A DNA stretch of 64,000 bases from Cyprinodon diabolis. Lineage: Eukaryota > Chordata > Actinopteri > Cyprinodontiformes > Cyprinodontidae. Of the stretch, positions 36,334 to 48,099 are shown piece by piece. The position numbers were made by a program, and so were the translations under genes. How positions within the stretch are numbered: position 1 is the stretch's first letter; every line of letters starts with the position of its first letter. Under the pieces are notes generated by a model that saw only the letters and a program-made list of their open reading frames with translations, was not told the DNA's origin and searched no databases. The stretch lies in the NCBI GenBank assembly GCA_030533445.1, contig CM060065.1, forward strand, positions 47,251,964 to 47,315,963, in the 5' to 3' direction.

Positions 36334-37261
36334 ACAACCATAATCCAACAATGAGCAAAACAACCAACTAGTCAGCTTATATACTGAGGGAAGAGTGGAG
36401 AATGACAGAGAATGTAGTTGGAAGCTATTTAAAATTCTGCTGATCATAACCAGATTAAGAGATAAAACGATCTGCTCATATGTAGAAATATCAATATAAT
36501 GGAAAACATCCTGCAAAAGAGCTGATAGAGCTAAGTTGACTTGTAGCCTTGACTGTTGAATATAAAATTCAGATAAATGAAACAGTTATAGAAATTCTGC
36601 TCTAATACTACATTCACAACACACTCGATTGAGGCAGCAGAAGCTGTTGCATGGTTTAAATTCATTGGTTGAATTGCATCGAAGAAGGAAACCTCCAGAC
36701 TGGACAAAATGGTGAGGCGAGCCGGCTGTCGGGTTCATAAAATGTAAGTTTTTTGATAAACGATGAAATACACAATTATGGATACAATTATTTCTGCAGA
36801 AAGGAGAGACAGTTGAACCCCAGACTCAAACACACTGTCTCCCACTGGACCTCCTCCGCAGAGCATTTTATTAACAGAACATGACGCATGGTTACAAACA
36901 GAGTATTGTTCTGACAGCACAATTGATCAGTTCATGAAGACAGAATGCTCCATCAGAATGACAAGCAGGATGGTCTCCTGAGTGAATCATGAGACAGGAG
37001 TGGAGCATCCCCTTGCACAAATGTTTCATAAGCACACATTAATTTTAGAATCATCACTGAATAAACCTAACACCGGCTCTTAGACATCTTATGCAAAAAA
37101 AATTACCTATTGTCACTCATATGCAATATTCTGCTCTCTCACTGTGCAATAACACATGCCAACTACTGTGTAATTTTTTACTTATTTATAAGGTCAGGTC
37201 ATCTAAACTAATGTGTAGTCTTCCCCTAGCTCTCAACTGTGCGCATATTTTATATCTAAAG

Positions 37262-37738
37262 CAGGGGTCTTCAACGTTTTCCAGGCCAAGGACCCCCAAA
37301 CTGATGACAAGATGGAGCGGGGACCCCCTAATTATATATATTGTGTGAAATTGTGTTATATCAACCTGGTCCTACAGTCACTCTATTACAGATGGAGTAA
37401 TGTAAGGAAAGTAATTTCTCCCTGGGATTATTAAAGTATTTCTGATTCTGATTCCTGGTTGATGTTACAGGTGTTGTGAATGAAACGGTGCCCAGCTTGA
37501 AAGAGCTCCTGTGTGTCGCTGAATTTGTGCATTGATCACTGAAAGACATCTTCTGCCTCCATTTATCTGTTTACTACAGTGTGTTGAATTCATGTTAATG
37601 TGGATTTAAAGACATTTCAATTCAGGAGGGAATATATATAAAAAAAAAAAAAAATGAATCAACCAAAAGTTTCGCGACCCCCATGCAGTACCTCTGCGGA
37701 CCCCCTAGGGGTCACAGCCCCCCTGTTGAAGACCTCTG
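37262..37738 (-). mobile_element. hAT MITE, inverted sister of 34712-35211
   Basis: Starts CAGGGGTCTTCAACG and ends in reverse as CAGAGGTCTTCAAC. Flanks ATCTAAAG and ATCCAAAG match at 7 of 8. Internal blocks (CCCTAGGGGTC, TGCAGTACCTCTGCGGAC) are the reverse complement of the other copy. Confidence 0.85.
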
Positions 37739-38710
37739 ATCCAAAGGAAACATATTACAGGAAATTACAACTTTTTTATGCTGTATAATGTATACACTCT
37801 TTTTATAATGTCTGTTGTATGTTTATCTTAAATTGGCATCTTGCTTTAACTTTGCCCTTTGTACTTCTATGCTCTACTCTACTCTAAGTTACAGGAACCA
37901 GAATTTCCCTGAAGGAGTAATCCTAAGGGATAAATAAAGTTGAGTCTAAATCTATCAAGGCATCAAAAGGTCTAAAGCAGCAGGAGTGGTGCATCTTGAC
38001 GCATCTTATCACACTTATGAGTCATTTATGTCTGCAGAGGAATTGACTTTAAATGCAATGAACCTATTAAAACCCTTTTCAGGTCAAAAAGCAGCAACTG
38101 TTAAATGACTGACTTTTTATTGTTATCTCATTTATAGTCAGAAAATACTAGAAAGACGTAGTGCAGTTGAATTCATATATGACACAATTAATCCTATTAC
38201 ATCTCCTTATGTGACATATTGCATCATTCTGTCTGTGATGCTGTTCATACGCACCAGTAAAGCACAGCAGGTGATTTAGCACAGGTGTCGGAAAGAGGAT
38301 GAGAATGCGATAACACCTCTGCGTTCGCTGCAAGGTAATGCATCGGGATGTTATGAACACATACATGTATCTGCCCATGCTGTGGAAAGGTCGAGAGGCT
38401 GATTCAGCCCCTGGAGATTTGAACATCATCCTTGTTATGCAAGCTTTTATCATCTCTGTGACTCATCCTGTTATCCCGGAACAGACCAACCAGTCAGCTA
38501 CTCATGTGTCAGCTGTATCTCCTTTTATTTTAGTCAGGAAAACTTAGACGGCTGCAAGAGAAAATGTTACAAAATAAGTCTTCTTTATAAAAATAAAATT
38601 AAACCAACTAGATTTTGTGTTGATTTTGTGTCAATGTCTTTATTTTAGATGCAAATTGTTTGGGATTAGAATGGAACACAACAAAAGGCTCCCAGGTATT
38701 ATGAATTAAC

Positions 38711-38777
38711 AAGGCTTAGTCATAAGACCTAATCCACCCCAGAGCTGAGAGGAAGCTAATCCCTGAAGGTGTATAAA
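38711..38777 (+). promoter_or_regulatory. TATA promoter of PDE6-gamma-like gene 2, with two TAATCC sites
   Basis: TATAAA at 38772-38777; AAGGCTTA (38711-38718) and CATAAG are shared with gene 1. TAATCC occurs at 38730-38735 and 38757-38762. This is the core recognised by OTX/CRX homeodomain factors that drive photoreceptor genes (established knowledge; use here is inference). Confidence 0.6.
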
Positions 38778-38799
38778 GGCAGACGTTTGGATGAGGAGA

Positions 38800-38903
38800 C
38801 AGAAGACTGAGAAAGCAAGAAGAAAGAGGACTACTTCTTTGTCTTGCAACAACTTCTTACAAGCTTGCCTGCAAGGAAAATCATCTTTAACATCAGAAAA
38901 CAA
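38800..38903 (+). other. 5' non-coding exon of PDE6-gamma-like gene 2
   Basis: Ends at donor CAA|GTAAGT (38903/38904). Paralogous to 32680-32790 (shared AGAAAGA-GACT and CTTCTTTGTCTTGCA). Left edge estimated from the TATA box. Confidence 0.6.
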
Positions 38904-40135
38904 GTAAGTAGAATTTGTTAATGTGTTTAATGTGCTGAGCAGGTGTTTTTCCTGTGCTTCTAGATTTATTATCTGAACTGTAGGATCTCAATTTCTTTCT
39001 TGGAGGCTTCAGAGGCACCATTCTAGATCAGTTTACATCAGTTCAAATATATGTCCTCCTTTACTCCTCAATTGGATGGCGTCCCACATTTCCCTCCCCA
39101 CCCTCATCTTCCGTCCACCTGCTCCCTCTTGTTTCTTGCAAATAGAAAATGTCCTTAAATTTACTTCATTTCAATTCAGAAAAACTTATTGATCCCAAAG
39201 GGAAATTAAATGTTGCTGTAGTTGCAAGGATGTTTTTTTTATATATATATAAGTTCATGTTATGGTAAAGCTGAGTAATGTTCTTCTGTCTGCCACCAGC
39301 CTTTGACAGAATGCACTCTATTGTTATTTAACAATCTTCTAAAGAGGATGCTCAGATGTTACGTTTTCAATGTGATGCAGACGATACCAAACCAGCTGTT
39401 GCTCTAAAACTATAAGTCTGCAACTCTCAGGCGGTTAACATTTTAAAGTTTATTAAAAAAAAACTCCTGAGGTGGTGGTATGTAATGGACTCTATAATCC
39501 ATTACATCAGGACAGCTGCTTTAAACCTAAAGGATTAATTAATGCTGGACTCAACTCAGATAAATCCCATCAGACCATTTTCTAAATCCTGTTTTTCTAT
39601 TTGCGGTCGCTAGCTACAGTAAAGACAGGCGTCTCTCAGTGGCATTAAATAAATTAGAGTAATCCGCGCCCTTGTTACCTCTTGGCAGGATAACCGTAAG
39701 ACAGTTTATGAAGCGATTCCTTAATCTCTCAGCTTCAGAGGAAACAGAATGCTGCTGAACTTTTTCTAAAAACTATATCTTTTTCTTGGTGTTTCTATCT
39801 GAGACGATGAATTTTCAACGCTTCAATTTAATTGAATTGATTGTATAATTATTTTCTTATTTTGAAACAGCTTGGTTTAATTAGTTTCAGGTCCTTTTGA
39901 TTTCATTATTTTATGGGCATAGTTTAGTTTGGTCCTGTGGGTCATTAAGGTGCCCAATGAATAAAGCTTGTATGCCATTGGTAGCTAAAGCTATTTCCTT
40001 GTTAAGTGAGTAAAAAAACACCAGAATCCTTTAATATTTTGGAAGTTGAACAGCAGAATTTAAGCAGATCGTTTAATGAACCTAAGACTCATGTCTATGT
40101 ATGAACTTTCTTCTTTCCGATGCTCAGTGGAGAAC

Positions 40136-40522
40136 ATGAATGCATCAGCAGTATCTGAGGATACCAAGCCCACTCCAGCTGAGTTCAAGCAGAAGGAGAG
40201 CAGACAGTTCAAGAGCAAAGCTCCCAAACCAGGGCAGAAAGGGTGAGCAGAGTCTTTCAAAATCAGATATAAATATAATCTTCTCTGAAAATACAAATGT
40301 TTTCTAATTCAATGTTTAATTTCTAACCAGCTTCAGCAGCGCTCTGCCAGGGATGGACGGGCTTGACGGTGAGTCTCTGTCCAGATTCAGCCTAAAGCTT
40401 TGTCATGTTGAAGCGTTTCCTCATGGTTGGCTTTTCTCCCTGCAGATGCTGCAGTGATCTGCCCCTGGGAGGAGTTTGGGGACGTCGAGCTGGGCGACCT
40501 GGCTCAGTTTGGAACCGCCTAG
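40136..40522 (+). CDS. PDE6 inhibitory gamma subunit-like protein, copy 2
   Basis: Exons 40136-40242, 40331-40368 and 40446-40522 (107, 38, 77 nt) give 73 aa, with the same exon sizes and phases as copy 1, 6.7 kb upstream. The ATG is 8 nt after the acceptor TGCTCAG. Seen: SRQFKSKAPKPGQKGF (basic block), LPGMDGLDD (compare IPGMEGL in mammalian gamma subunits) and VICPWEEFGDVEL. This copy is nearer the classical sequence in its middle, but its C-terminus is LAQFGTA. The family normally ends in two large aliphatic residues that plug the PDE6 catalytic pocket; here they are Thr-Ala. The N-terminal basic/proline stretch is absent as in copy 1. Role by family: photoreceptor outer-segment PDE6 control. 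With the last residues changed, catalytic inhibition may be weak or altered (inference). Confidence 0.87.
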
Positions 40523-40893
40523 ATCCCACAAACACCTGGAGCCACATCCAAGAGTTTCGGGGATTTTTGTTTTTGTTTTGCTGGAGGATGTCTGCTGTAG
40601 GGAAGGAATGTGCTCTAGGCTGCAGGAGTTCTTTCATCGAATGACTCTGCAGCAGTTGAGCGTTTTTTTGTATTTTTGTATATTTCTCAGCCAAACTGCA
40701 CTTTCAGAAACCCATTCATAAAATCATATTTCAATGCCCTGTGATCTGAAAAAAAATATGAGAAATTCCCCAGATTTTGTTGAAACGTATTTATTTGTCT
40801 TTAATGTAAAATCAATCCTTTAATAATTTCCGCTAATGATATAATGATGGATTAGAACTATGCAAATGTCTGTATAAACATGAAAATTTGTAC

Positions 40894-40899
40894 AATAAA
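40894..40899 (+). terminator. Poly(A) signal AATAAA of PDE6-gamma-like gene 2
   Basis: AATAAA 372 nt after the stop in GTACAATAAATCC, followed by a T-run. Confidence 0.6.
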
Positions 40900-41284
40900 T
40901 CCACTTTTTTAATCCATGGTGTCTGAACATCTGTTCTAATTGACTAAACAAATTAAACTAAAGAACTAAACTGATTTAGTAAATTAATTTCAGTTTATTT
41001 TATCAGTCTGGTTGATGTTTCATTTTGATTCAAAATGTTGGTTTTCTGAAATAAACCTGCTTTTATTGACACTGTATTAAAAATTCTGGTTTGGGAAGTT
41101 CACACTAAATATTAATCCAACTTAATTATCCCAGAACTATATTATTGTGGGTTTTACAGTAGATCCTGTTGTTTATCAAGTTAAATTGTCAATAAAGCTG
41201 TTTAAAAGCAACTTAGGCTAAGTGCTTAAGTTGTCAATAACAATTATAAAACAAGAGGTTCAAGAGAACAAACTGACCAGAGCT

Positions 41285-41640
41285 GACTATCCATCCATTT
41301 TCTAACACACTTAATCCCAAGGGGTACTGGTGGCCATCTCCAGCTGTCAAAGGGCAAGAGGAAGGGTCCACCCTGGAAAGGTCACCAGTCTATCACAGGG
41401 AAACACAGAGACAAACAACCAGGCACACACACACGGAGAATTTAGAGAAGCCAATTAACCTAACAGTCATGTTTTTTGACTGTGGGAGGAAGCCAGAGTA
41501 CCCAGAGAGAACCCACACATGCTCAGGGAGAACATGCAAACTCCATGCAGAAAGACCCCGGGCCAGGAGTCAAACCGAGAACCTTCTTGCTGCAAGGCAG
41601 CAGTGCTACCCTCTGCACCACTAAGCAGCCAACCAGAGCT
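41285..41640 (-). repeat. Teleost short interspersed repeat (copy b)
   Basis: The plus strand shows, in reverse order, CATGTTTTTTGACTGTGGGAGGAAGCC, TACCCAGAGAGAACCCACACATGC, CTGCAAGGCAGCAGTGCTACC and CCACTAAGCAGCC. This is the complement of the copy at 31493. Confidence 0.8.
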
Positions 41641-42129
41641 GACTAAATAATGATAAAATCAAGCAACTAAATATGGAACCTTAAAGAATATGGTGAACTG
41701 AACCTACGGTGTCAAAGACAAAATATTACCATAAATAAATAAAAGTCTATAAATTGATTGTGTTGAGACATTCTAATGAGAAAGAAAAAGGAGAAATAAA
41801 GAAGACTAAAGATATGAACTCCATCCTTCTTTCTCTCTCTCTCTTGGCTCTTTAAGAGGATCAAAAACCATTTCAATCCATCCACCTGCAGAAAGTAAAG
41901 CTGAATATTAGATGATTTCTCTTTGATACTAATAGAGTGACGCTTTACTGCAAACATTAAGATGTGTCGTCATATAACTGTTATGTCCTCAGAACGTCTG
42001 CTCCTTGCACTATCACTCTAGATTATGATTGACTTTGGCTTAAAATCAAATTTGGTGAGAACTTTTTAACTTTAACATTTTCTTTACTGATAAGTAGAGA
42101 AGAGTGTTTGGTCAGAGTGGAGTATAATT

Positions 42130-42420
42130 CAGGACAAATAGGGGAGATGGTAGTAGCTGTCTACAGGCGAGAGGCAGAGTCCACCCTGCACAGGTCGCCC
42201 GGTCCATCACAGGGCAACACAGAGACAAACAGGACAAAAAACCATTCACACACACTAAGGAGAATTTAGAGAAGCCAATTAACCTAACAGTCATGTGTTT
42301 GGACTGTGGGAACAAGCCAGAGTACCCTGAGAGAATCCATGCATGCTCAGGGAGAACGTGCAAAGTCCATGCAGGCTGCAAGGCAGCAGTGCTACCCCCT
42401 GCACCACTGAGCAGCCTAAA
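42130..42420 (-). repeat. Teleost short interspersed repeat (copy c)
   Basis: Same blocks as copy b (GAGAATTTAGAGAAGCC, AATTAACCTAACAGTCATG, AAGGCAGCAGTGCTACC) with a short internal deletion near 42375. Confidence 0.8.
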
Positions 42421-42424
42421 AATT

Positions 42425-43495
42425 ATGTCATGCTTAAAAAAAAGAGTTGCAAAAAAAACCACATTGGACCAAAGATGGAACATTGGGTACATCAGCTGAA
42501 GGTGCAAAGCTGGGCAGAAAATCAGATGAAGGGCTGAGTCCTTATTGGAAATGATGGAGTTGAATCTCCTGGTCAGGGAGCAGTCAGGTCAGGGAGAGGA
42601 AGGACCAGAGCTACCAGAGTCCACTGAACGCATGATTATCAGAAGGGGTTTAAAGCTAGACTGAAACGTCTCAGAAATAAAACCTTAACTGAATAGAAAA
42701 TGTTTTCTCTACAACTTTGGACAGAAATGGGGATTTAGAGATTAGTCTAAAAGCTTAACCCTTCATTTTTTTTAATTCACCATTAGAACGTGGGAAAAAG
42801 CAGGACCACAGAATGCTGCTGCCACCACCATGCTTAACACTCATCCAGTCATAATCTTAGACTATTCATAATCTTTTTCCTCTTCTGACCTATGTTTGTT
42901 TTTTTTCCAGCCATTGTCTTTTCCTGACAGTAGCAAGTTTCACTCTTGTAGATTAAGAAATTTTTTCCGGGTCACCGTGGTTTGAGTCAACCTGAGATCT
43001 CTAACTGTAGATGTTTTCATCCGGACACACATCTTTCAGATTTGCTTTAGGTTTTCATTTAAAAACTGCTGTCAGTATTTCTTGTTGTCATGCCCACCAT
43101 CTCCAGACAGATCAGTTGATGATTTCTTCTAATATTTTTCAGGTGTTTGAACTTATTAATTTATTCTTTGATCCTATGTGTTTCTTGTTTAGGATTAATC
43201 CTGTTTTGTTTCATGTGTTTTTCTATTTCAGGTATCTTTTATTGATTAGTATTTTGTTTATACTAAACTACCTACCTAATGAACCATCATCCTTGTTAAA
43301 CTGTTTTGCCTGTTATCACCTGCAGCAAGTGCTTTATATATGCTTCCGTTTTTTCATCACCTCTTAGAAGAAAAGTCTGTTCATATTCAGAATTCAAACT
43401 TCTAAAAAGTACTTTAAATAGGAAATGATTACAAACATTTCAATAACTGATAAGTGTTTTAATTAGGAGTAACTTAATTTGAATGTGCTTTACCA
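42425..43495. other. Intergenic stretch, no gene seen
   Basis: A 118-codon frame at 43011-43367 is hydrophobic and AT-driven with no domain or splice support. Nothing else is supported. Confidence 0.5.
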
Positions 43496-43499
43496 GAGA

Positions 43500-44030
43500 C
43501 ATCCATGTTTGTCAAAGAGCACTACTGCCACCTACCGATTTGTGACGTCACAGTGCGATATCGGCTGTTGATCAAGTCCCAGTGCTGCGTCTGGTATTTG
43601 GCAAAACGTGCTATTATCCAAGTCATCTTGAAAACATTCTTCTTCGAAATCTTGGCTACGTTTTATGTGTTTTTTTCTCTGGCCAGAAGTTCGATGGCAA
43701 ATCCTCCCTCTTCAAGTTTGCAATCCAACGACGAACCCGTCCGTGGAGGATCAGGAATCGGAAAGGTGAAATAACTCTTTTTTCTTTTCACTCTTACCCA
43801 ATATATTACAATATCCAACTGCCATGCACGTGGGCATTGTCAGTTTAACTATAGCTCTAGCATATTTCAATGGTGAAGTCCTCTGAAAATCTTCAATAAT
43901 TGTTGTTGATTGCAGATGTGTCTAGTAGTTCCCATTGATTTTGCTTGTAAAGCGGGGAGAATGGCGCTAGACTTACCGCACCGTGACGTCACTGCTGGAA
44001 GATGTCAGGAGTGAGGTGTTACAATATTTG
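43500..44030. repeat. Block bounded by two CRE-like TGACGTCA palindromes
   Basis: TGTGACGTCACAGTGCG near 43541 and CCGTGACGTCACTGCTGG near 43980 bound about 440 bp. The second end in reverse partly matches the first (TGACGTCACNGTGCG), so these may be terminal repeats of a MITE rather than regulatory sites. Confidence 0.4.
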
Positions 44031-44489
44031 AGCAAAAATGGTTATTCCCAGACTGAGTGAATTATTATTTTAATTTTTTTACTGATTAACCCTAGAGTCA
44101 TTAAATCACCACAGACGTATTCGCTTTAGGTATAGATAAGGATCCATTGATTATTCCTTGCTGACCGGACTTTTCCTTTAAAGCAAATATTGTTTCCAAA
44201 GCTTGTCTCATTAAATTCTTTAGGTTTTTTCATGTTTTTTTTTTATTTAAATGCTTTATCTCATTGAGCTGGTTCTGCCTGCCCATGCCTTGGGTCCGCT
44301 GAGAAACTCCTACTGATGTTTTTTTTAATAGTTTGCCTTTGCAAAGAATAAGTTCTTTGATCTCTGAAGTTGCAATTGTTTAATGGATTCATGAGACTTT
44401 TCTAAATTTTGGTTCTCCTCCTTAGCTCTTCACTAAGTGCCTGTATTCTTCCTTTTAAGGTACAAGAGGAGATGCTTCCATCAGCATGC

Positions 44490-44806
44490 ATCATGCGACA
44501 GTGGCGTTGGATGTAGGAGTTTCCCCTGAAATCGAAGGGTTGACAGTTCAAGCCCCGACTATGACTTTCAGTGTCGTTGTGTCCTTGGGCAAGACAGTTC
44601 ACCTACATTGACTACTGATGGTGGTCAGAGGGCCCGGTGGTGCCAGGGTACGGCAGCCCCGCTTCTGTCAGTGAGCCCCAGGACAGCTGTGGCTACAATG
44701 TAGCTTGCCACCGTGTGAATGGGTGAATGGATGTAATGTAAAGTGCTTTGGTCAAGTCTCCTAACTTGAATAAAGGCACTATATAAGTACAGGACATTTA
44801 CAATAT
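44490..44806 (+). repeat. tRNA-derived SINE
   Basis: AGTTCAAGCCCCG resembles a Pol III B box. The body shows GTGTCCTTGGGCAAGAC and GTGAATGGGTGAATGG. The tail AAAGTGCTTTGGTCAAG ... GCACTATATAAGTACAG is the usual 3' end of fish core SINEs. Confidence 0.75.
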
Positions 44807-45031
44807 TAAAGCTTTAGAATTGATCCTGTGTGAATAAAATAAATAAATTTTGTCATTGAGCACCAGAATCCTGATGTACATTTCAAACAGTTGATTAAAA
44901 CCCCCAATGATTGGCCTTCAGAAGGAGAGAAGAAACCTTCTGCTCGCATCTGCAGCTCTAATGATGTCACACGGCAGTTTATAGAGTAGCTCCATAGAAA
45001 CAACAAACGGTTTAATATCAAAACATTCCTC

Positions 45032-45037
45032 TTTATT
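45032..45037 (-). terminator. Candidate poly(A) signal of GCAP-like copy B
   Basis: TTTATT on the plus strand reads AATAAA on the gene strand, 430 nt after the stop. Confidence 0.35.
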
Positions 45038-45469
45038 CTTCCACTTTCTCTCTTTTTCAAGGCAATAAAATGTGAGAAACTCCAAACAGAACTTTGTTCA
45101 TAGCTCCATCCTTTCTGTTACATCAATGAATATGAATATTTCCTTCAGACCTGCTGCTTCTGGGACATCATTTTTAAAACATTTCAGCTTTAACCACATT
45201 GGACACTGGATGACATGACTTTGTTAGAATATATGCAGATAATCTGAACATTGCAATCATTGATGAAGATTAACTATGATTCAAATATGATAAATGTGGA
45301 TATGAAGTAATTCATTCATCTGTATTGGATGATTAAACTCACTTAAGGAGTTCCTGCAGAACTTCTGTCTCATAAAGCGGTCCAGCGCCGTGTTTTAAAA
45401 GACCACCCATAACCACAGGTTAAATCTTTTTAAACCAAAGGAAGAGGTCATCCGATGAGCATTTAAAGG

Positions 45470-47994
45470 TCATCGTAGTTTACTGCAGTTTCGGATCACC
45501 CAGCCGGAGGTGTTGATGTCTAGATTGAGAAGGTCCAGGAGCCAATCATCCTTTTGGGCCCCCTCCATGAACTCACTCAGCGTTATCTCACCTGAGAAGA
45601 CGAGGAAAAACAAAGAGCCCCCATGAAAATCTCCTTAACATCAAATCTTTATTTTCTTTGATTGGAACTCTGGAAAAAGAAAAAATGCTTTTGGATAAAT
45701 TAGGTATGAGCATTTCATGTGAACTAGTACTTTTAAGATAAATTCCTCGCAAAAAATGTCTCGCAAAATTAAAACAGTTATGTTGTGAAGTTATGGCATA
45801 TTTTTAGAAAGTTAAGTGGAAGGAAAAAATTTCCATTATGAAAAGATGCACCAGTAACTGCAGCCTTTAGAGGATTGACAAGCAAAGTAGATTTAATAAA
45901 GAGGGATGAGCTTAAGAAAAAGTGGCCTAAAGCTGTAGTCAGAACATCAAGATCCACAACGAACACATAACTCTGCAGATTAACTATAACAGCTGGCTCC
46001 AGGAGGATGGTGTTACTGATAGGCCTCTAATTTAAACAAGAAACCTGATGCTTAGAGACCAGAACCTCATGAAGAATCAACGGAGTCAAGAGGCATCAGA
46101 ACCAACAATGCAGATGCAATCAAAGCAAACTGGGAACCAACTTACCTTTTAAGAGGCTGACATTTCGATTGTTTTGGGCTTAATCAATGTTCTTGTTTTC
46201 TGAGACTCTGAATTTTTGACATTTCATATCTGTTATAAACAATCCTTAAATCAACCAGAAATAAATGCTGGAATATTTCCCTCTATTTGTGATCAATCTA
46301 TAAAAGTTTTACTTTCTAAACTGAGTTGTAGAAGAGAAGTAACTATCTCATTGAGATTCCTAACTGTGGGAGCTGAGGATGAACATGTTCTCCAACCTAC
46401 CGTCATTATTGTCATCAACGTGCTCAAAGATCCGATCACAGATCTCCGACAGAGTCAGACCGACTTCACTCTTCTGAAGCTTGATTTTGTGAAGAACCTT
46501 GTATCAGAGTAATGTTGGAGAGACTGAAATTAGTAAGTCACACATTAAAACCTACAGCTGTTCTCATAACTTTATATTAAAAGCAAAATTGATGAATCTT
46601 AAAATCTAAAACAGACTGAAGAAAAGTTAAAAAAACACTAACTTTCAGTACCATTGGTATTATCATCCATGTTATTAGTATTTCATACAGTTATTTTTTG
46701 TTGTTTAGTCGATGGTGCAACAGGTAGGATTACTTGTGTATTTATTTGTTGCTTTACTGACAATAATATATTTTACAAAAATCAGATCTTATTACCAACT
46801 CTAATTTATTTAATCACTTTGGTAGGTCTGCTAAAACACAAATAATTTTTTCTTGTTCTCATTTTATGAAAACCTGAAAATCAAAGTAAATCGAGAAGGT
46901 GGAGGCTCATTATGATTTTTATAAGATTATAATCATATTTATTTTGTACCTTCAAGACTTTATAGGTCTTTATAAATCTTGTACTTTTTATCCAGATTAT
47001 TGTATTTTATCAGTTTCTTCAGAGAAGCTTTAATCTTTTCTCAGAATCTTTTTACATCAAACTTGGAGCATGAAAAGAAACATTGAGGAAAACAGCGTTG
47101 GAGGTCAGTTTCTGGTGCATTTTTTTTATTAACGAATGGGGGAAAAAATTTAAATGAGCTTAAATAAACCCTTAGAAAACATAAAAATCTGATTCTATTA
47201 ACTGATATCAGAGTGGCCTAAATCTACTAAGGCAAACAGGATTATTAGGGGCAAAACCCAACCAGGGGACTAACGGTTAGATGTTGTTCATGAGACTACA
47301 GATTAGGTATTCACTGATGATGGTGTTCTATTAGAACATCAGCCCAGCTTTGATGCTCCAGCTCAGGACAGCTGTGCCTTCTTACCAGCTGATCTCCAGG
47401 TTAAAGGGGGTTAGGATCAACTCTTTTTCTGTCAATGGAGCCACATGACATGACCTTAGCCTCTTACCCTAATCCCAGATTACTGGGTCACTGAAGTCCA
47501 CCCCGAGACGATTTCTGTCACAGAACTTTAAACTTTAGCTGTTCATCTTTTTCTCACACTTATGAGCAGCTTCACCTCCTTCCTGTCCAGTTTTCCGTTC
47601 CCATCTCGGTCATACATCTTAAAGGACCATTTGAGCCAATCTTCTAGATTCCCTCTTAGAATCAAGTTAAGAGCAGCAACGTACTCAATGAAGTCCAGCG
47701 TGTTGTCCTGTGGATAAACCAGCAGTGTTAATCAAACCATAAGACCACGACTGTGACTTGCGGCATCCAGATGTGAAAATGGTTCACCTGGTTTGTGTCG
47801 AATGAGTGGAAGATTGTCTCGAGGAAGAGGGACTCCTCTCGCGAGCTGCTCTGGACGCCAAACATCCTCTTGAACTCGTGTAGATGCAAGGCGCCACTGG
47901 GACATTCCCTCAGAAAAATGACACACATCTCCTGAATCTGAGCAAGATCCCCATCACTGCTGCTTTTCTCCTGCTTCTTGGTTTCCAGCTGCAT
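45470..47994 (-). CDS. Guanylyl cyclase-activating protein-like EF-hand calcium sensor, copy B (non-myristoylated form?)
   Basis: Minus-strand exons 47994-47788, 47707-47558, 46497-46401 and 45591-45470 (207, 150, 97, 122 nt) join in phase to 191 aa. GCAPs bind photoreceptor guanylyl cyclase and switch it on when calcium falls. Seen: degenerate EF1 with ECPSG and [13 protein letters not shown]2 [14 protein letters not shown]3 [14 protein letters not shown]4 DDNNDGEITLSE, the last three with calcium-ligand residues at positions 1, 3, 5 and 12. [11 protein letters not shown] and LKWSFKMYD are GCAP hallmarks. Oddities: the first ATG codes MQLE, so the Gly2 needed for myristoylation is missing, and the WY/LY-KF contact motif is CVIF. 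An acceptor-like CCGCAG lies 18 nt upstream with an open frame, so a further 5' coding exon is possible. The gene is divergent (head to head) with copy A. Exact GCAP subtype not resolved. Confidence 0.88.
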
Positions 47995-48099
47995 TGGTCC
48001 AAAGGATCCCTGCGGAGTTTGTGAAAGTTCTGATCGTCTGTCTAACGTGGCGAAGGCTCCAATTGACTCAGTCAGTCACACTAAAGAGATTTGCACCGT

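Noticed and set aside
43011..43367. 118-codon hydrophobic frame
   Set aside because: AT-rich composition gives Phe/Leu/Ile by chance; no start context, splice sites or domain.
43540..43992. TGACGTCA sites as CREB-type promoters
   Set aside because: They sit near the ends of a repeat-like block and no gene starts nearby.
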